Counted from the stretch's first letter, positions 13,147-21,959 are shown. The stretch is DNA of 22,832 nt from MedAcidi-G1 sp002294285 (GCA_963999645.1 CAXEUY010000022.1:1-22832), one strand, 5' to 3'. The notes: generated by a model from the sequence alone, not told the origin. Translations and numbers: made by a program.

Positions 13147-14433
13147 TCAGAATTGTTCTTCCTCGGTTGAACCTGATAGCGCGAGAGTTGAAGCGGATCC
13201 TCCAGTTATGACGGTTGAGACATCATCGAAGTAACCGGCTCCAACTTCACGTTGATGACGTGTAGCAGAGTAACCATCCGATTCCATTTCAAATTCGCGG
13301 TCTTGGAGGTCAACATAAGCGCTCATATCACTATCTGTGTATCCGCGAGCCAGATCAAAAGCAGAAGCATTAAGAGCGTGCCACCCAGCAAGGGTGATAA
13401 AAATGAATTTGTATCCCATCGCTCCCAGTTCTTTTTGGAAATCAGCGATTGTTGCATCATCAAGGTGAGATCGCCAGTTAAAAGAAGGCGAACAATTGTA
13501 GGCAAGCATTTTGTTGGGAAACTCAGAATGAATCCCATCAGCAAAAGCTTTTGCTTCATCTAAATCAGGTGTGCTTGTTTCACACCAAATCAAATCAGCA
13601 TATGGGGCATAAGCAAGACCTCGCATGATGGGTGTTGCCATGCCTGGTTCTGTTGAGAAAAAACCTTCTGGTGTGCGTTCACCGGTAAGGAATTCTTTAT
13701 CACGGTCATCGATATCGCTGGTGATTAGATTTGCACCAAGAGCATCAGTTCTTGCGATTAAAACGGTGGGAACGCCCATCACGTCAGCTGCCAAACGTGC
13801 TGAAGTTAGAGTTCTAACGTGCTGCTGAGTGGGTATCAAGACTTTTCCACCCATATGTCCGCATTTTTTTTCAGAGGAGAGTTGGTCTTCCAAGTGAACT
13901 CCGGCAGCACCAGCTTCGATCATACTTTTGGTCAGTTCGAAGACATTTAGTGCGCCACCAAAACCTGCTTCAGCATCAGCCACTATCGGAGCCATCCATT
14001 CTCTTGTGGCTTCACCATTATTCTCACTCCATTCAATTTGGTCTGCTCTCCTCAGAGCGTTGTTGATTCTTTCAACCACTGATGGGACCGAGTTGACGGG
14101 GTACAAACTCTGATCTGGGTATATCTCCCCAGAAAGGTTGGCGTCACCTGCAACTTGCCATCCTGACAAATAGATAGCAGGAAGACCAGCTTTGACATAT
14201 TGAATCGCCTGCCCTCCTGTCAGTGCGCCCAAAGCATGGACATAGTCCATGTTGTTAAGACGCTCCCAAAGCAAGTTAGCTCCATGTTCAGCTATGGAAT
14301 ACTTTGGTAGAGCTGAACCTCGTAGACGTACAACGTCTTCTGCGGAATAGTCTCTCTTGACTCCATCCCAACGATTGTTGCTCGCCCAGTCTTCTTCTAG
14401 AGCTTCTACTTGTTTATTGAAACTTTCTTTCAT
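13147..14433 (-). CDS. aceA: Isocitrate lyase
   Basis: A 428-residue enzyme, the usual length of the short bacterial form, which cleaves isocitrate to succinate and glyoxylate. The catalytic loop KKCGHMGGKVLIPT sits at residues 189-202, so the nucleophile is Cys191, the same number as in Mycobacterium ICL1. The YLSGWQVA segment (88-95) and metal/substrate site VADAEAGFGG (151-160) are intact, as is NCSPSFNW near residue 323 that binds substrate. A Shine-Dalgarno GAGAGG lies 5 nt before the ATG. It follows aceB by 29 nt on the same strand, forming an aceBA operon. Together they form the glyoxylate bypass, which spares carbon during growth on acetate or fatty acids. Confidence 0.97.
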   Translation of the reverse strand: MKESFNKQVEALEEDWASNNRWDGVKRDYSAEDVVRLRGSALPKYSIAEHGANLLWERLNNMDYVHALGALTGGQAIQYVKAGLPAIYLSGWQVAGDANLSGEIYPDQSLYPVNSVPSVVERINNALRRADQIEWSENNGEATREWMAPIVADAEAGFGGALNVFELTKSMIEAGAAGVHLEDQLSSEKKCGHMGGKVLIPTQQHVRTLTSARLAADVMGVPTVLIARTDALGANLITSDIDDRDKEFLTGERTPEGFFSTEPGMATPIMRGLAYAPYADLIWCETSTPDLDEAKAFADGIHSEFPNKMLAYNCSPSFNWRSHLDDATIADFQKELGAMGYKFIFITLAGWHALNASAFDLARGYTDSDMSAYVDLQDREFEMESDGYSATRHQREVGAGYFDDVSTVITGGSASTLALSGSTEEEQF

Positions 14434-14462
14434 TTTTGCCTCTCTTTAAAAACTTGACAGGA

Positions 14463-16040
14463 TTAATTGATAATTTCGTAAGCAGGCAAAGTCAGGAAAT
14501 CAACAAAATTGTCTGCCAAAGCTACTTCTTCGAAAACCTTTCTCGCTTGATCAAAAGGAAATTTACTAAATTCTTCTGCGCCCATTTCTTCCTCTATAGC
14601 AGCTATTTCCTCATCGATAATGCTTTTAACTAGGTCACTAGTCACAGTTTCACCGGTATCGAGCTTTTTGCCGTGCTGAACCCATTGCCAAACTTGTGCT
14701 CGACTTATTTCCGCTGTAGCTGCATCTTCCATAAGATTATTAATAGCAGCGGCACCTGTGCCGGCAAGCCAAGATGCGATGTAGCGTAAGCCTATTTCAA
14801 CATTAATTTTTAGTCCCGCTAGTGTTATCGCTCCACCTGTTTTGTCTATTGAAAGTAAGTCCTCAGCTGACACCGAAACGTCATCTCTAAGTCGATCAAT
14901 TTGATTAGGTTTTTCTTGGAGAACCTTATTGAATTCTTCCATTGCTATCTCAACTAAATCAGGGTGAGCTACCCAAGTTCCGTCACAACCGTCTGTGGCT
15001 TCTCGACTTTTATCATCAGAAACTTTTTTAAGGGCTTCTTCAGTTACTTCAGGGTCACGACGGTTAGGTATAAATGCACTCATTCCTCCTATAGCGTGAG
15101 CACCTCTTTTGTGACATGTTGAAATCATCAGTTCTGTGTAAGCGCGCATAAAAGGAACAGTCATTGTCACATCTGAACGGTCAGGTAACACAAAATTAGG
15201 GTCTGAGCAGAACTTTTTAGCAACGCTAAAAATGTAATCCCACCTTCCTGCGTTAAGGCCAGCCGAGTGGTCTTTGAGCTCGTAAAGTATTTCATCCATT
15301 TCAAACGCAGCAAGTATTGTTTCGATGAGCACTGTTGCTTTAATCGAACCATGAGGTATCCCTAGAGACTCTTGCGCATAACAAAACACCTTGTTCCATA
15401 ATCTGGCTTCTTTATGGCTTTCCAACTTTGGTAGATAGAAGTAGGGGCCCGTTCCGCGTCTTATAACTTCTTGAGCGTTGTGAAAGACCACCAGTCCAAA
15501 GTCGACAAGACTCGCAGGTGCTGGAATTCCATCTACTAGAACATTTTTTTCAGGCAAGTGCCATCCACGAGGTCTTACAAAGAGAGTCGCTATTTCTTCC
15601 TTTAGACGGTATTGCTTATCTTGTGTTTCTAAAGCTAGTTCACGGCGAAAGGCATCACGTATGTTTATTTGCCCTTCTAGAACGTTGCTCCATGTCGGTG
15701 TCGAAGAGTCTTCGCAATCAGCCATAAAAACTCGTGCGCCTGAGTTAAGGGCGTTGATCATCATTTTGCGTTCTGTTGGCCCTGTTATTTCAACCCGTCT
15801 ATCTGCTATATCTTCAGGAGGTTGAGCGACTTTCCATTCTCCTTGACGGATACTTTTGGTCTCGTCCAAAAAATCTGGTTTGGTTCCAGATTGGAAATCA
15901 AGTTGTCTACTTTTTCGTGCTTCAAGAATCTCGTTTCGCTCATCTCGAAACTCTCTTACCAGATTGACAATAAAATCTGTCGCTTCTTGAGTGAATACCT
16001 GCTCTAGGCGCGGGTGTTCTGTGATTTGAACTTCAGACAT
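14463..16040 (-). CDS. aceB: Malate synthase A
   Basis: A 525-residue enzyme that condenses glyoxylate with acetyl-CoA to malate. The PROSITE-type signature KDHSAGLNAGRWDYIF is at residues 256-271. The active-site strands FMADCEDSSTPTW (105-117) and LFVRPRGWHL (153-162) and the Mg ligand Glu240 in VLIETILAAFEMDE are present. About 525 residues identifies the AceB (A) isoform rather than the larger GlcB (G) form. It is the first gene of the aceBA pair, with its own near-leaderless -10 box TAGAGT 8 nt before the ATG. The metallophosphoesterase gene lies 42 nt upstream on the same strand. Confidence 0.97.
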   Translation of the reverse strand: MSEVQITEHPRLEQVFTQEATDFIVNLVREFRDERNEILEARKSRQLDFQSGTKPDFLDETKSIRQGEWKVAQPPEDIADRRVEITGPTERKMMINALNSGARVFMADCEDSSTPTWSNVLEGQINIRDAFRRELALETQDKQYRLKEEIATLFVRPRGWHLPEKNVLVDGIPAPASLVDFGLVVFHNAQEVIRRGTGPYFYLPKLESHKEARLWNKVFCYAQESLGIPHGSIKATVLIETILAAFEMDEILYELKDHSAGLNAGRWDYIFSVAKKFCSDPNFVLPDRSDVTMTVPFMRAYTELMISTCHKRGAHAIGGMSAFIPNRRDPEVTEEALKKVSDDKSREATDGCDGTWVAHPDLVEIAMEEFNKVLQEKPNQIDRLRDDVSVSAEDLLSIDKTGGAITLAGLKINVEIGLRYIASWLAGTGAAAINNLMEDAATAEISRAQVWQWVQHGKKLDTGETVTSDLVKSIIDEEIAAIEEEMGAEEFSKFPFDQARKVFEEVALADNFVDFLTLPAYEIIN

Positions 16041-16048
16041 AGGTATTG

Positions 16049-16054
16049 ACTCTA
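16049..16054 (-). promoter_or_regulatory. -10 box TAGAGT for aceBA
   Basis: On the minus strand TAGAGT is followed by 8 nt (CAATACCT) and the aceB ATG, so the leader would be about 1-2 nt. It would allow aceBA to be expressed independently of the upstream phosphoesterase gene. No regulator site is recognised. Confidence 0.4.
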
Positions 16055-16082
16055 CAAATATCTTTTACCGGAAAGGCAGTTT

Positions 16083-16928
16083 TCAGTCTTTTATGATTCC
16101 TTCATTTGCAGAAATTTTTTGATTCACATAAGAGACGTACTGGGACATATCGAGTTCTTTTCCTTCCCAGATAGTTCCGGTGTGAGTCACGAAACGGTCA
16201 TCTTTCCATATGTGGAGTTGGAAGCCAGGAGGTTCATCTACCGCTGACCCATTTCTAGGATCCAAATCAAGTTTCAGTTGGTTACCTGTTGATGGGCAGA
16301 CAGATAGCATTGTCGATCCGAATACTGTCTGTATAGGTCTGTGTAGATGGCCTGCTATAACTAATTTAACCTGAGGATTATTCCTTATTAAAAATTCCAG
16401 TCGGTCGGATGATTTCAAACCTGAAAGATCCATAAAATTTATGCCGGTTTCAAATGGGGGAAAATGGGTGAATATGACTGTGGGTTTATCACTGTCTTCG
16501 TCCAACTTGCTTGCAAGCCAAGTTTCATGTTCTTGACTGAAAAGAGCGTCATGTCGTCCTGGTATAGCGGTGTCCAAAGCAATTAGTCTTACTGGAAAGT
16601 CATCAATTACGTAGCTGCAATGACTTCCCGGTATTTCTTCAGGTAGCTGTGCAGAAAAGGCACTAAGAAATTCCGATCTTTCATCGTGATTTCCCGGTAG
16701 TGGCAAGAGAGGGGCATTTAAGGGTTCGAGTATTTCTAAGAGTTGAGAATATTGTTCTTTAGTACCGTCATCAGTTAAATCACCTGTCGCTAAAACCACT
16801 TCAGGTTGAGGCTCAAGGGAATTCAACAGATGAACTGCTTTTCTTAGTGTTTCGGAAGTGTCTACAAGTTCACCAAACATTCCAATATGGTCACGAATAT
16901 GAAGGTCCGAAATTTGAGCAATTAACAC
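16083..16928 (-). CDS. Calcineurin-like metallophosphoesterase (CpdA / class III cyclic nucleotide phosphodiesterase-like)
   Basis: A 281-residue protein with the full metallophosphoesterase motif series: D8-x-H10 in QISDLHI, GD50 in LATGDLTDDG, GNH81D in PLPGNHDERS, H155 in FTHFPP, and H194-x-H196 in AGHLHRP. These bind a di-metal centre (Fe/Mn/Zn). The IxDLHI start and GHLHRP ending are those of the CpdA/Rv0805/GpdQ branch, which hydrolyses cyclic nucleotides or phosphodiesters such as glycerophosphodiesters. The substrate is not decided. It starts at GTG 16928, exactly 6 nt after a TAGCAT box. It precedes aceBA on the same strand; a link between cAMP removal and glyoxylate-shunt expression is tempting but only inference. 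Confidence 0.87.
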   Translation of the reverse strand: MLIAQISDLHIRDHIGMFGELVDTSETLRKAVHLLNSLEPQPEVVLATGDLTDDGTKEQYSQLLEILEPLNAPLLPLPGNHDERSEFLSAFSAQLPEEIPGSHCSYVIDDFPVRLIALDTAIPGRHDALFSQEHETWLASKLDEDSDKPTVIFTHFPPFETGINFMDLSGLKSSDRLEFLIRNNPQVKLVIAGHLHRPIQTVFGSTMLSVCPSTGNQLKLDLDPRNGSAVDEPPGFQLHIWKDDRFVTHTGTIWEGKELDMSQYVSYVNQKISANEGIIKD

Positions 16929-16934
16929 AACGCG

Positions 16935-16964
16935 ATGCTAGAGGGATAAAACTAGAAAAAACAA
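16935..16964 (-). promoter_or_regulatory. Promoter TTGTTT-N18-TAGCAT for the phosphoesterase gene
   Basis: On the minus strand a -35-like TTGTTT (16964-16959) is 18 nt from TAGCAT (16940-16935), which is followed by CGCGTT and the GTG start. The same TAGCAT-6 nt-start arrangement occurs at ndk. It supports GTG 16928 as the start of a leaderless mRNA. Confidence 0.55.
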
Positions 16965-17024
16965 ATGTACGTGAAGTAATTTGTCACACATATATAGAAA
17001 AAGGCTTATTTGCGGTGTAATTTG

Positions 17025-17096
17025 AGCGGGTGAGGAGAATCGAACTCCCATCATCAGCTTGGAAGGCTGAGGTTCTAGCCGTTGAACTACACCCGC
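17025..17096 (-). tRNA. tRNA-Gly (anticodon TCC)
   Basis: Minus strand; the acceptor GCGGGTG pairs perfectly with CACCCGC and the discriminator is T73. The anticodon stem TCAGC/GCTGA encloses CTTCCAA, giving TCC. The T arm is GGGAG-TTCGATT-CTCCT. CCA is not encoded. TAACAT (17114-17109) is a possible -10 box. Confidence 0.95.
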
Positions 17097-17141
17097 AATT
17101 AATAACGATGTTACAGGTAGGAGTCTACCCTGAGGTGCAAA

Positions 17142-17170
17142 TTAGACATAATCATGATGTTTAGTAGCTA
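17142..17170 (+). promoter_or_regulatory. Promoter TTAGAC-N17-TAGCTA for the tig operon
   Basis: TTAGAC (17142-17147) and TAGCTA (17165-17170) are separated by 17 nt. Transcription would begin near 17177, after the in-frame GTG at 17172, which argues for ATG 17190 as the tig start with a leader of about 13 nt. An inverted repeat GGTAG-GAGT-CTACC (17116-17129) lies just upstream. Confidence 0.5.
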
Positions 17171-17189
17171 AGTGCGCCGATACACTCTC

Positions 17190-18632
17190 ATGTCTGTGGA
17201 TTCAAAAATAACAAACCAAGATGAAGACAAAATTAAACTGAGTGTTGTAATCGATGATGACGAATTCGACCGTGAAGTGGATGACGCTCTAAAGCGACTT
17301 TCTAAAAATATAAAATTGCCGGGGTTTAGACCTGGAAAAATCCCCAGAAAAGTTCTTGAAGCTCGCCTCGGGCCGACAGCTGGTAGACAAGATGCACTCG
17401 AACACTCGTTGCCAACTTATTATGGAAGAGCACTAATTGACAATGAGGTAGATGCAATAGGACCGCCAGAAATAGAAATCACCAGCGATATAACTAACGG
17501 GGCTGTGACTTTCGAAGCAACAGTTCCTATTAGACCAAAACCTTCTATAACTGGTCATAGTGCCTTAGAGATTGAAATCCCTTCGCCGATTGTTACTGAA
17601 GAAGAATTTCAAGCCCAGCTGGACTCGATGCGCAAGCATTTAGCAGAACTAGAAGAGGTAGAAAAACCTGCAGAGGATGGAGATCTCCTCACCATAGATA
17701 TAGAGGGGACTAAAGACGGAGAACCAGTTCCCGGTTTGAGCGCGACCGACTATCTTTACGAAGTTGGTAGCGGGACAATACTTTCCGAAGTTGACGAGTA
17801 CTTAACTGGCAGCTCTAAAGGGGATGAGATCGAATTTGAAGCCAAGCACCCAACGGAAGAAGGCCCAATTTCAATAAGTATAAAAGTCGGACAATTGCAA
17901 GTCCGTATCCTCCCAGAGGTCGATAACGAGTTCGCATCACAAGTTTCAGAATTCGAAACAGCCGATGAATTGTTAAAAGATCTTCGCCATCGAATGGATG
18001 AAACCAAATCTCAACAGGTCGGCATGTTGGCCAGAGATTTAACTGCGAAAGCGATCGGAGATTTGATCCAGATAGAACTCCCAGAGGGATTAATCGAAAA
18101 CGAAATAGACAGACGAATTAGAGATTTGGAGATGAGGCTTAATTCTCAAGGGCTTGAATTAGAAAAATACCTAGAAGCTACTGGAGGCGAAATTGAAGCT
18201 ATCCGAGAAGATTTTCGTGAGACAGCAGAAATTTCCGCACGTATTGATTTAGGTTTGCGAGCGGTTGCGCATGTCGAGTATCTAGACGAAGAGGAAGACA
18301 ACTTTGAAAAATACTTAGAAAATATGGCAATCCAAATGCAAATGAAACCAGAAGAATTGCATGACGCTCTTAAGACTTCTGGAAGATTAATGGATGTGCG
18401 CGCTGATATAGCAAAAGAAGCCGCTCTGCAGTGGGTTTTCGACAGGGTAAACCTGCTAGATGAAGATGGAAATACTGTAGATTCAGGGATTTTGGAGATC
18501 AAACAGCCAGATATCCCTGACATAGCTCAAAAAATAAGCGAAAATAATGATGTAGAGGCGGATGATTTGAGCGATGATGATTTGGTAAGTGAGCAAATCA
18601 TCGATGAAGATAACAATGACGGAGAAAATTAA
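17190..18632 (+). CDS. tig: Trigger factor, ribosome-associated chaperone and peptidyl-prolyl isomerase
   Basis: A protein of 480 residues from ATG 17190. The N-terminal ribosome-binding domain has the signature KLPGFRPGKIPRKVLEARLG (about residues 41-60), with the GFRPGK loop that docks at the L23 exit site. An FKBP-type isomerase domain follows (about 150-245; DGDLLTIDIEG, GDEIEFEAKHP). The long helical C-terminal arms include ALQWVFDRVNLLDE. The last 40 or so residues are very acidic (NNDVEADDLSDDDLVSEQII), as often in Actinobacteria. A GTG at 17172 would add six residues but lies upstream of the predicted transcription start. The first gene of tig-clpP-clpX, with clpP starting 2 nt after its stop. 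It folds nascent chains co-translationally and its position links synthesis to ClpXP quality control. Confidence 0.95.
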   Translation: MSVDSKITNQDEDKIKLSVVIDDDEFDREVDDALKRLSKNIKLPGFRPGKIPRKVLEARLGPTAGRQDALEHSLPTYYGRALIDNEVDAIGPPEIEITSDITNGAVTFEATVPIRPKPSITGHSALEIEIPSPIVTEEEFQAQLDSMRKHLAELEEVEKPAEDGDLLTIDIEGTKDGEPVPGLSATDYLYEVGSGTILSEVDEYLTGSSKGDEIEFEAKHPTEEGPISISIKVGQLQVRILPEVDNEFASQVSEFETADELLKDLRHRMDETKSQQVGMLARDLTAKAIGDLIQIELPEGLIENEIDRRIRDLEMRLNSQGLELEKYLEATGGEIEAIREDFRETAEISARIDLGLRAVAHVEYLDEEEDNFEKYLENMAIQMQMKPEELHDALKTSGRLMDVRADIAKEAALQWVFDRVNLLDEDGNTVDSGILEIKQPDIPDIAQKISENNDVEADDLSDDDLVSEQIIDEDNNDGEN

Positions 18633-18634
18633 TT

Positions 18635-19282
18635 ATGACTCTTGCTGATTTAAGCATTTGTAACTACCTAGTTCCAACGGTTGTCGAACAGACTAATCGT
18701 GGAGAGAGAGCCTTTGATCTATATTCGCGACTTTTGAAAGAGAACATAATTTTTTTAGGTACACCCATTGATGATGCAGTAGCAAATCTAGTTTGCGCCC
18801 AATTGTTGCATTTGGAATCTGAGAATCCGGATCGCGATATAAGTCTTTACATAAATTCACCGGGTGGTGACATCAATGCTTTATTCGCTATATACGACAC
18901 TATGCAATACATCAAGCCTGATATAACTACAATCTGTTTCGGTCAGGCAGCTTCGGCAGCTGCTGTTTTGTTAGCAGCGGGATCGGCTGGCAAACGTCTT
19001 GCTCTTCCACACGCCCGTGTTCTTATACACCAGCCATATGCTGGCGCTGAGGGTCAGGTATCAGATATAGAGCTTGCATCACGAGAAATACAGCGACTCA
19101 AGGCTCAGCTAGAAGAGGTTTTAGCCACACACACTGGTCAATCGGTGGAAAAGATACATGACGACACGGATCGCGACTTTGTAATGACTGCATCTGAAGC
19201 AGTCGAATATGGAATAATTGATGAAGTAATTGATTCAAGAAATTTTGCGGATAACAGCGGACCTATTTCAGCAGTCACTTGA
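18635..19282 (+). CDS. clpP: ATP-dependent Clp protease proteolytic subunit, ClpP2 type
   Basis: A 215-residue serine protease subunit. The catalytic triad is Ser107 in GQAASAAAVLLAAG, His132 in VLIHQP and Asp181 in DTDRDFVM. LYINSPGGDINALFAIYDTM (71-90) forms the oxyanion strand. GQAASAAAVLLAAG followed by GKRLALPHARVLIHQP is the actinobacterial ClpP2 form rather than the Met-containing ClpP1/E. coli form (GMAASMGA). Many Actinobacteria carry clpP1-clpP2 in tandem here; only one copy is present between tig and clpX. A Shine-Dalgarno GGAGA (18621-18625) inside the tig end serves ATG 18635. The product assembles into a 14-mer chamber fed by ClpX or ClpC. Confidence 0.95.
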   Translation: MTLADLSICNYLVPTVVEQTNRGERAFDLYSRLLKENIIFLGTPIDDAVANLVCAQLLHLESENPDRDISLYINSPGGDINALFAIYDTMQYIKPDITTICFGQAASAAAVLLAAGSAGKRLALPHARVLIHQPYAGAEGQVSDIELASREIQRLKAQLEEVLATHTGQSVEKIHDDTDRDFVMTASEAVEYGIIDEVIDSRNFADNSGPISAVT

Positions 19283-19323
19283 TAGTGGTAGCTGACGAAC
19301 AAATAAAGGAAAGGGCGATTTAA

Positions 19324-20583
19324 GTGGCCAAGTTTGGAGAAGGCGGAGAACTCCTAAAGTGTTCCTTTTGTGGGAAAACACAGAAACAGGTAAAAAAATT
19401 AATCGCCGGCCCAGGCGTTTACATATGTGATGAATGTATTGATCTTTGCAATGAAATAATTGAAGAAGAACTTTCAGAAACTTCCGAATTCACTCTCACA
19501 GAGTTGCCGAAACCTCGAGAGATATTTTCTTTTCTTGACGAATACATTGTCGGCCAAGCACAAGCAAAAAAGATACTTTCAGTAGCTGTCTACAATCATT
19601 ACAAGCGAATAAAGTCTGCAGGAGTAGTTGACGACGTTGAAGTGGCTAAATCAAACATTCTCCTGATAGGGCCGACGGGCTGCGGTAAAACTCTAATGGC
19701 GCAAACTCTCGCACGAATGTTGAATGTTCCTTTTGCTATTGCTGACGCGACAGCTTTAACAGAAGCCGGTTATGTCGGCGAGGATGTAGAAAACATTCTT
19801 CTTAAGCTTATTCAGGCAGCTGACTATGACATAAAGAAAGCTGAAACAGGGATCATCTATATAGATGAAGTTGACAAAGTTGCTAGAAAAAGTGAAAACC
19901 CTTCAATTACACGAGATGTATCAGGTGAAGGTGTTCAGCAAGCACTTTTAAAGATTTTAGAAGGAACAAAAGCAGCTGTGCCTCCACAAGGTGGCAGGAA
20001 ACATCCACATCAGGAATTCTTGCAAATTGACACCACTAACATTCTGTTCATTTGTGGTGGTGCTTTTGCTGGGCTTGAAGACACTATAGAAGCACGTCTT
20101 GGAGGTGCAGGGGTTGGATTCGGGGCTGACATACGGTCAGCGCAAGAAAAAGACTTAGGAACTCTTTTTTCGGGAGTCCTGCCTGAGGATTTGGTCAAAT
20201 TTGGATTAATACCAGAATTTATTGGAAGACTTCCGGTTGTAGCTACAGTTTCTCAACTAGACGTTAAAGCTTTGATGAAGATATTGATTGAACCAAGAAA
20301 TGCTTTAATAAAACAGTACGAGAAAATTTTTGAATTCGAAGATATCGAACTTGAAGTAACAGAAGAAGCTTTACATGCAATTTCTGAACAAGCTCTTGAA
20401 AGAGGAACAGGAGCTCGAGGACTGAGAGCGATACTCGAAGAAGTTTTGCTTGACCCTATGTATGAACTTCCGGGTGATGCTTCTGCAGGCAGAGTGATAG
20501 TGGATCAAGAAACCGTTCTAGAGCGTAGTGTTCCACGTATTGAGCCAAAAGATGCCGATCAGACTGATCGTGCTGCATCTTAA
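19324..20583 (+). CDS. clpX: ClpX, ATP-dependent unfoldase of ClpXP
   Basis: A 419-residue AAA+ unfoldase. The N-terminal zinc-binding domain has Cys13, Cys16, Cys35 and Cys38 (LLKCSFCGKTQ; YICDECIDLC). Walker A is GPTGCGKT (116-123), the pore loop GYVGED begins at 149, and Walker B is IIYIDEVDK (177-185). The RKH loop is GGRKHPHQE (223-231), VGFGADI near 275 is the ClpP-docking IGF-type loop, and LIPEFIGRLPVV carries the sensor region. It starts at GTG 19324, preceded by the purine-rich GGAAAGGG (19309-19316). It unfolds tagged substrates and threads them into ClpP, encoded 41 nt upstream. Nothing is missing from the family. Confidence 0.97.
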   Translation: MAKFGEGGELLKCSFCGKTQKQVKKLIAGPGVYICDECIDLCNEIIEEELSETSEFTLTELPKPREIFSFLDEYIVGQAQAKKILSVAVYNHYKRIKSAGVVDDVEVAKSNILLIGPTGCGKTLMAQTLARMLNVPFAIADATALTEAGYVGEDVENILLKLIQAADYDIKKAETGIIYIDEVDKVARKSENPSITRDVSGEGVQQALLKILEGTKAAVPPQGGRKHPHQEFLQIDTTNILFICGGAFAGLEDTIEARLGGAGVGFGADIRSAQEKDLGTLFSGVLPEDLVKFGLIPEFIGRLPVVATVSQLDVKALMKILIEPRNALIKQYEKIFEFEDIELEVTEEALHAISEQALERGTGARGLRAILEEVLLDPMYELPGDASAGRVIVDQETVLERSVPRIEPKDADQTDRAAS

Positions 20584-20610
20584 GCTATTTTGTAAAATTC
20601 ACCTAAGAGT

Positions 20611-21912
20611 ATGAACTTTAACGAAGCTCTGCGCTACTTGGACCGTTTCATAAACAGGGAAGCTACTGCAGGGCGCATTCATGGATTGAGCTTGGCGGCG
20701 ATGTCTGACTTAGTTCACTGCATGGGGGACCCACATAAGGATCTACGGGCAATCCACGTCACTGGAACGAACGGAAAAGGTTCTGTTGTGAGCATGATCC
20801 AATCCATTATTTCTGCTAATGGACTGCGTGTCGGTTCTTATATGAGTCCGCATGTTGACAGTATTCGAGAAAGATTTGTCCTAGCGAACTCTCAGATAAC
20901 CGAAGAAATGTTTGCAGAGCTTGTATTTGATGTTTCTCAGTACGTGGAGAGCAACTCTCTTGAACCTAGTTATTTTGAACTACTAACGGCGGCAGCCCTC
21001 CTTTTATTTAGCAACGAAGGCGTCGATGCGGCAGTCGTTGAAGTAGGGATTTTGGGCCGGTTTGATGCAACCAATGTACTTGACGGGGAAGTCGCCGTTA
21101 TAACAAATATTGGTAAAGATCATACGGACGGAAAAAATGAATGGAGAAGATCAATAGCTGGCGAAAAAGCAGGAATCATCGTTGAAGGGAAGCCGCTGTT
21201 ACTAGGAAATCCTGAAGAAGACGTTCTTGATTTGTTTCTTGACGAAAATCCAAGTCCTTTATTTCAGAATAAAAAAGATTTTTCTGTCGAAGATTCTCTC
21301 CCAGCTGTAGGAGGTCAGGTGCTGAATATTCGCGGCATCCATGGAAAATATGAAGAAATTTTTCTTCCCCTCTACGGAAAACGACAGGCAGATAACGCCG
21401 CATTGTCATTAGCAACTTCTGAGGTTTTTCTTGATGGCCCAATTTCAGAAGAAGTTATAGAAGATGCTTTTAGAAACTTATCAATCCCTGGGCGTATGGA
21501 AATTCTTTCTCGCAGACCGGTAGTTTTAGTTGACGGTGCCCATAATCGAGATTCTGCAAAGCATCTTGCGGAAACTGTAAATGAAGTCTTCCCAGCCACT
21601 CGAAGAATTTTGATTCTTGGCATACTGGAGCCGCATTCCCCAGAGGAAATATTCAACGAGCTTAAATATATTTCTCCCGATCTTGTAGTGGTCTGCAATG
21701 CCCCTTCTGCGAGGGCAGTTAACGCTCGTGAATTAGAAAAGATTGCGTTGAGTCTCGGATATGAAGTAGAGAAGTCAGAAAATCCATATGAGGCCACTTT
21801 AAATGCATTAAGGGTTAGTACTGAAGAAGACCTGATTGTTGCTGCTGGGTCTTTTTACAATATTTCGGAAATTCGACGCGCTGTTAAAGAGTCTGAAGAG
21901 CAGCAAAGTTAA
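20611..21912 (+). CDS. folC: Bifunctional folylpolyglutamate / dihydrofolate synthase
   Basis: A 433-residue Mur-ligase-family enzyme that adds L-glutamate to (dihydro)pteroate or folate. The P-loop is VTGTNGKGS (50-58), followed by GSYMSPHVDSIRERF, which binds folate. The Mg/ATP block reads VVEVGILGRFDATN, where most enzymes have VEVGLGGRLDATN. NIGKDHTDGKNE carries the conserved His, and VDGAHNRDSAKHLAE begins the C-terminal domain. It starts 27 nt after clpX. TAAAAT (20593-20598) is a possible internal -10 box, and no strong Shine-Dalgarno is seen. Many actinobacteria have valS between clpX and folC; here it is absent. Confidence 0.95.
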   Translation: MNFNEALRYLDRFINREATAGRIHGLSLAAMSDLVHCMGDPHKDLRAIHVTGTNGKGSVVSMIQSIISANGLRVGSYMSPHVDSIRERFVLANSQITEEMFAELVFDVSQYVESNSLEPSYFELLTAAALLLFSNEGVDAAVVEVGILGRFDATNVLDGEVAVITNIGKDHTDGKNEWRRSIAGEKAGIIVEGKPLLLGNPEEDVLDLFLDENPSPLFQNKKDFSVEDSLPAVGGQVLNIRGIHGKYEEIFLPLYGKRQADNAALSLATSEVFLDGPISEEVIEDAFRNLSIPGRMEILSRRPVVLVDGAHNRDSAKHLAETVNEVFPATRRILILGILEPHSPEEIFNELKYISPDLVVVCNAPSARAVNARELEKIALSLGYEVEKSENPYEATLNALRVSTEEDLIVAAGSFYNISEIRRAVKESEEQQS

Positions 21913-21947
21913 ATTCAGTTTCTGGCCACAAATTTAATTTCAGGTCT

Positions 21948-21953
21948 TAGCAT
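21948..21953 (+). promoter_or_regulatory. -10 box TAGCAT for ndk
   Basis: TAGCAT is followed by GTTCTT and the ATG at 21960, giving a leaderless start. The same hexamer and spacing precede the phosphoesterase gene on the other strand. Confidence 0.5.
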
Positions 21954-21959
21954 GTTCTT

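Noticed and set aside
17172..17189. GTG start for trigger factor
   Set aside because: It lies upstream of the transcription start predicted from the 17-nt spaced promoter, and the ATG at 17190 fits the usual N-terminus length better.
18146..18523. Minus-strand Ser-rich ORF
   Set aside because: Ser-rich composition is a typical antisense shadow of the Glu/Leu-rich trigger factor.
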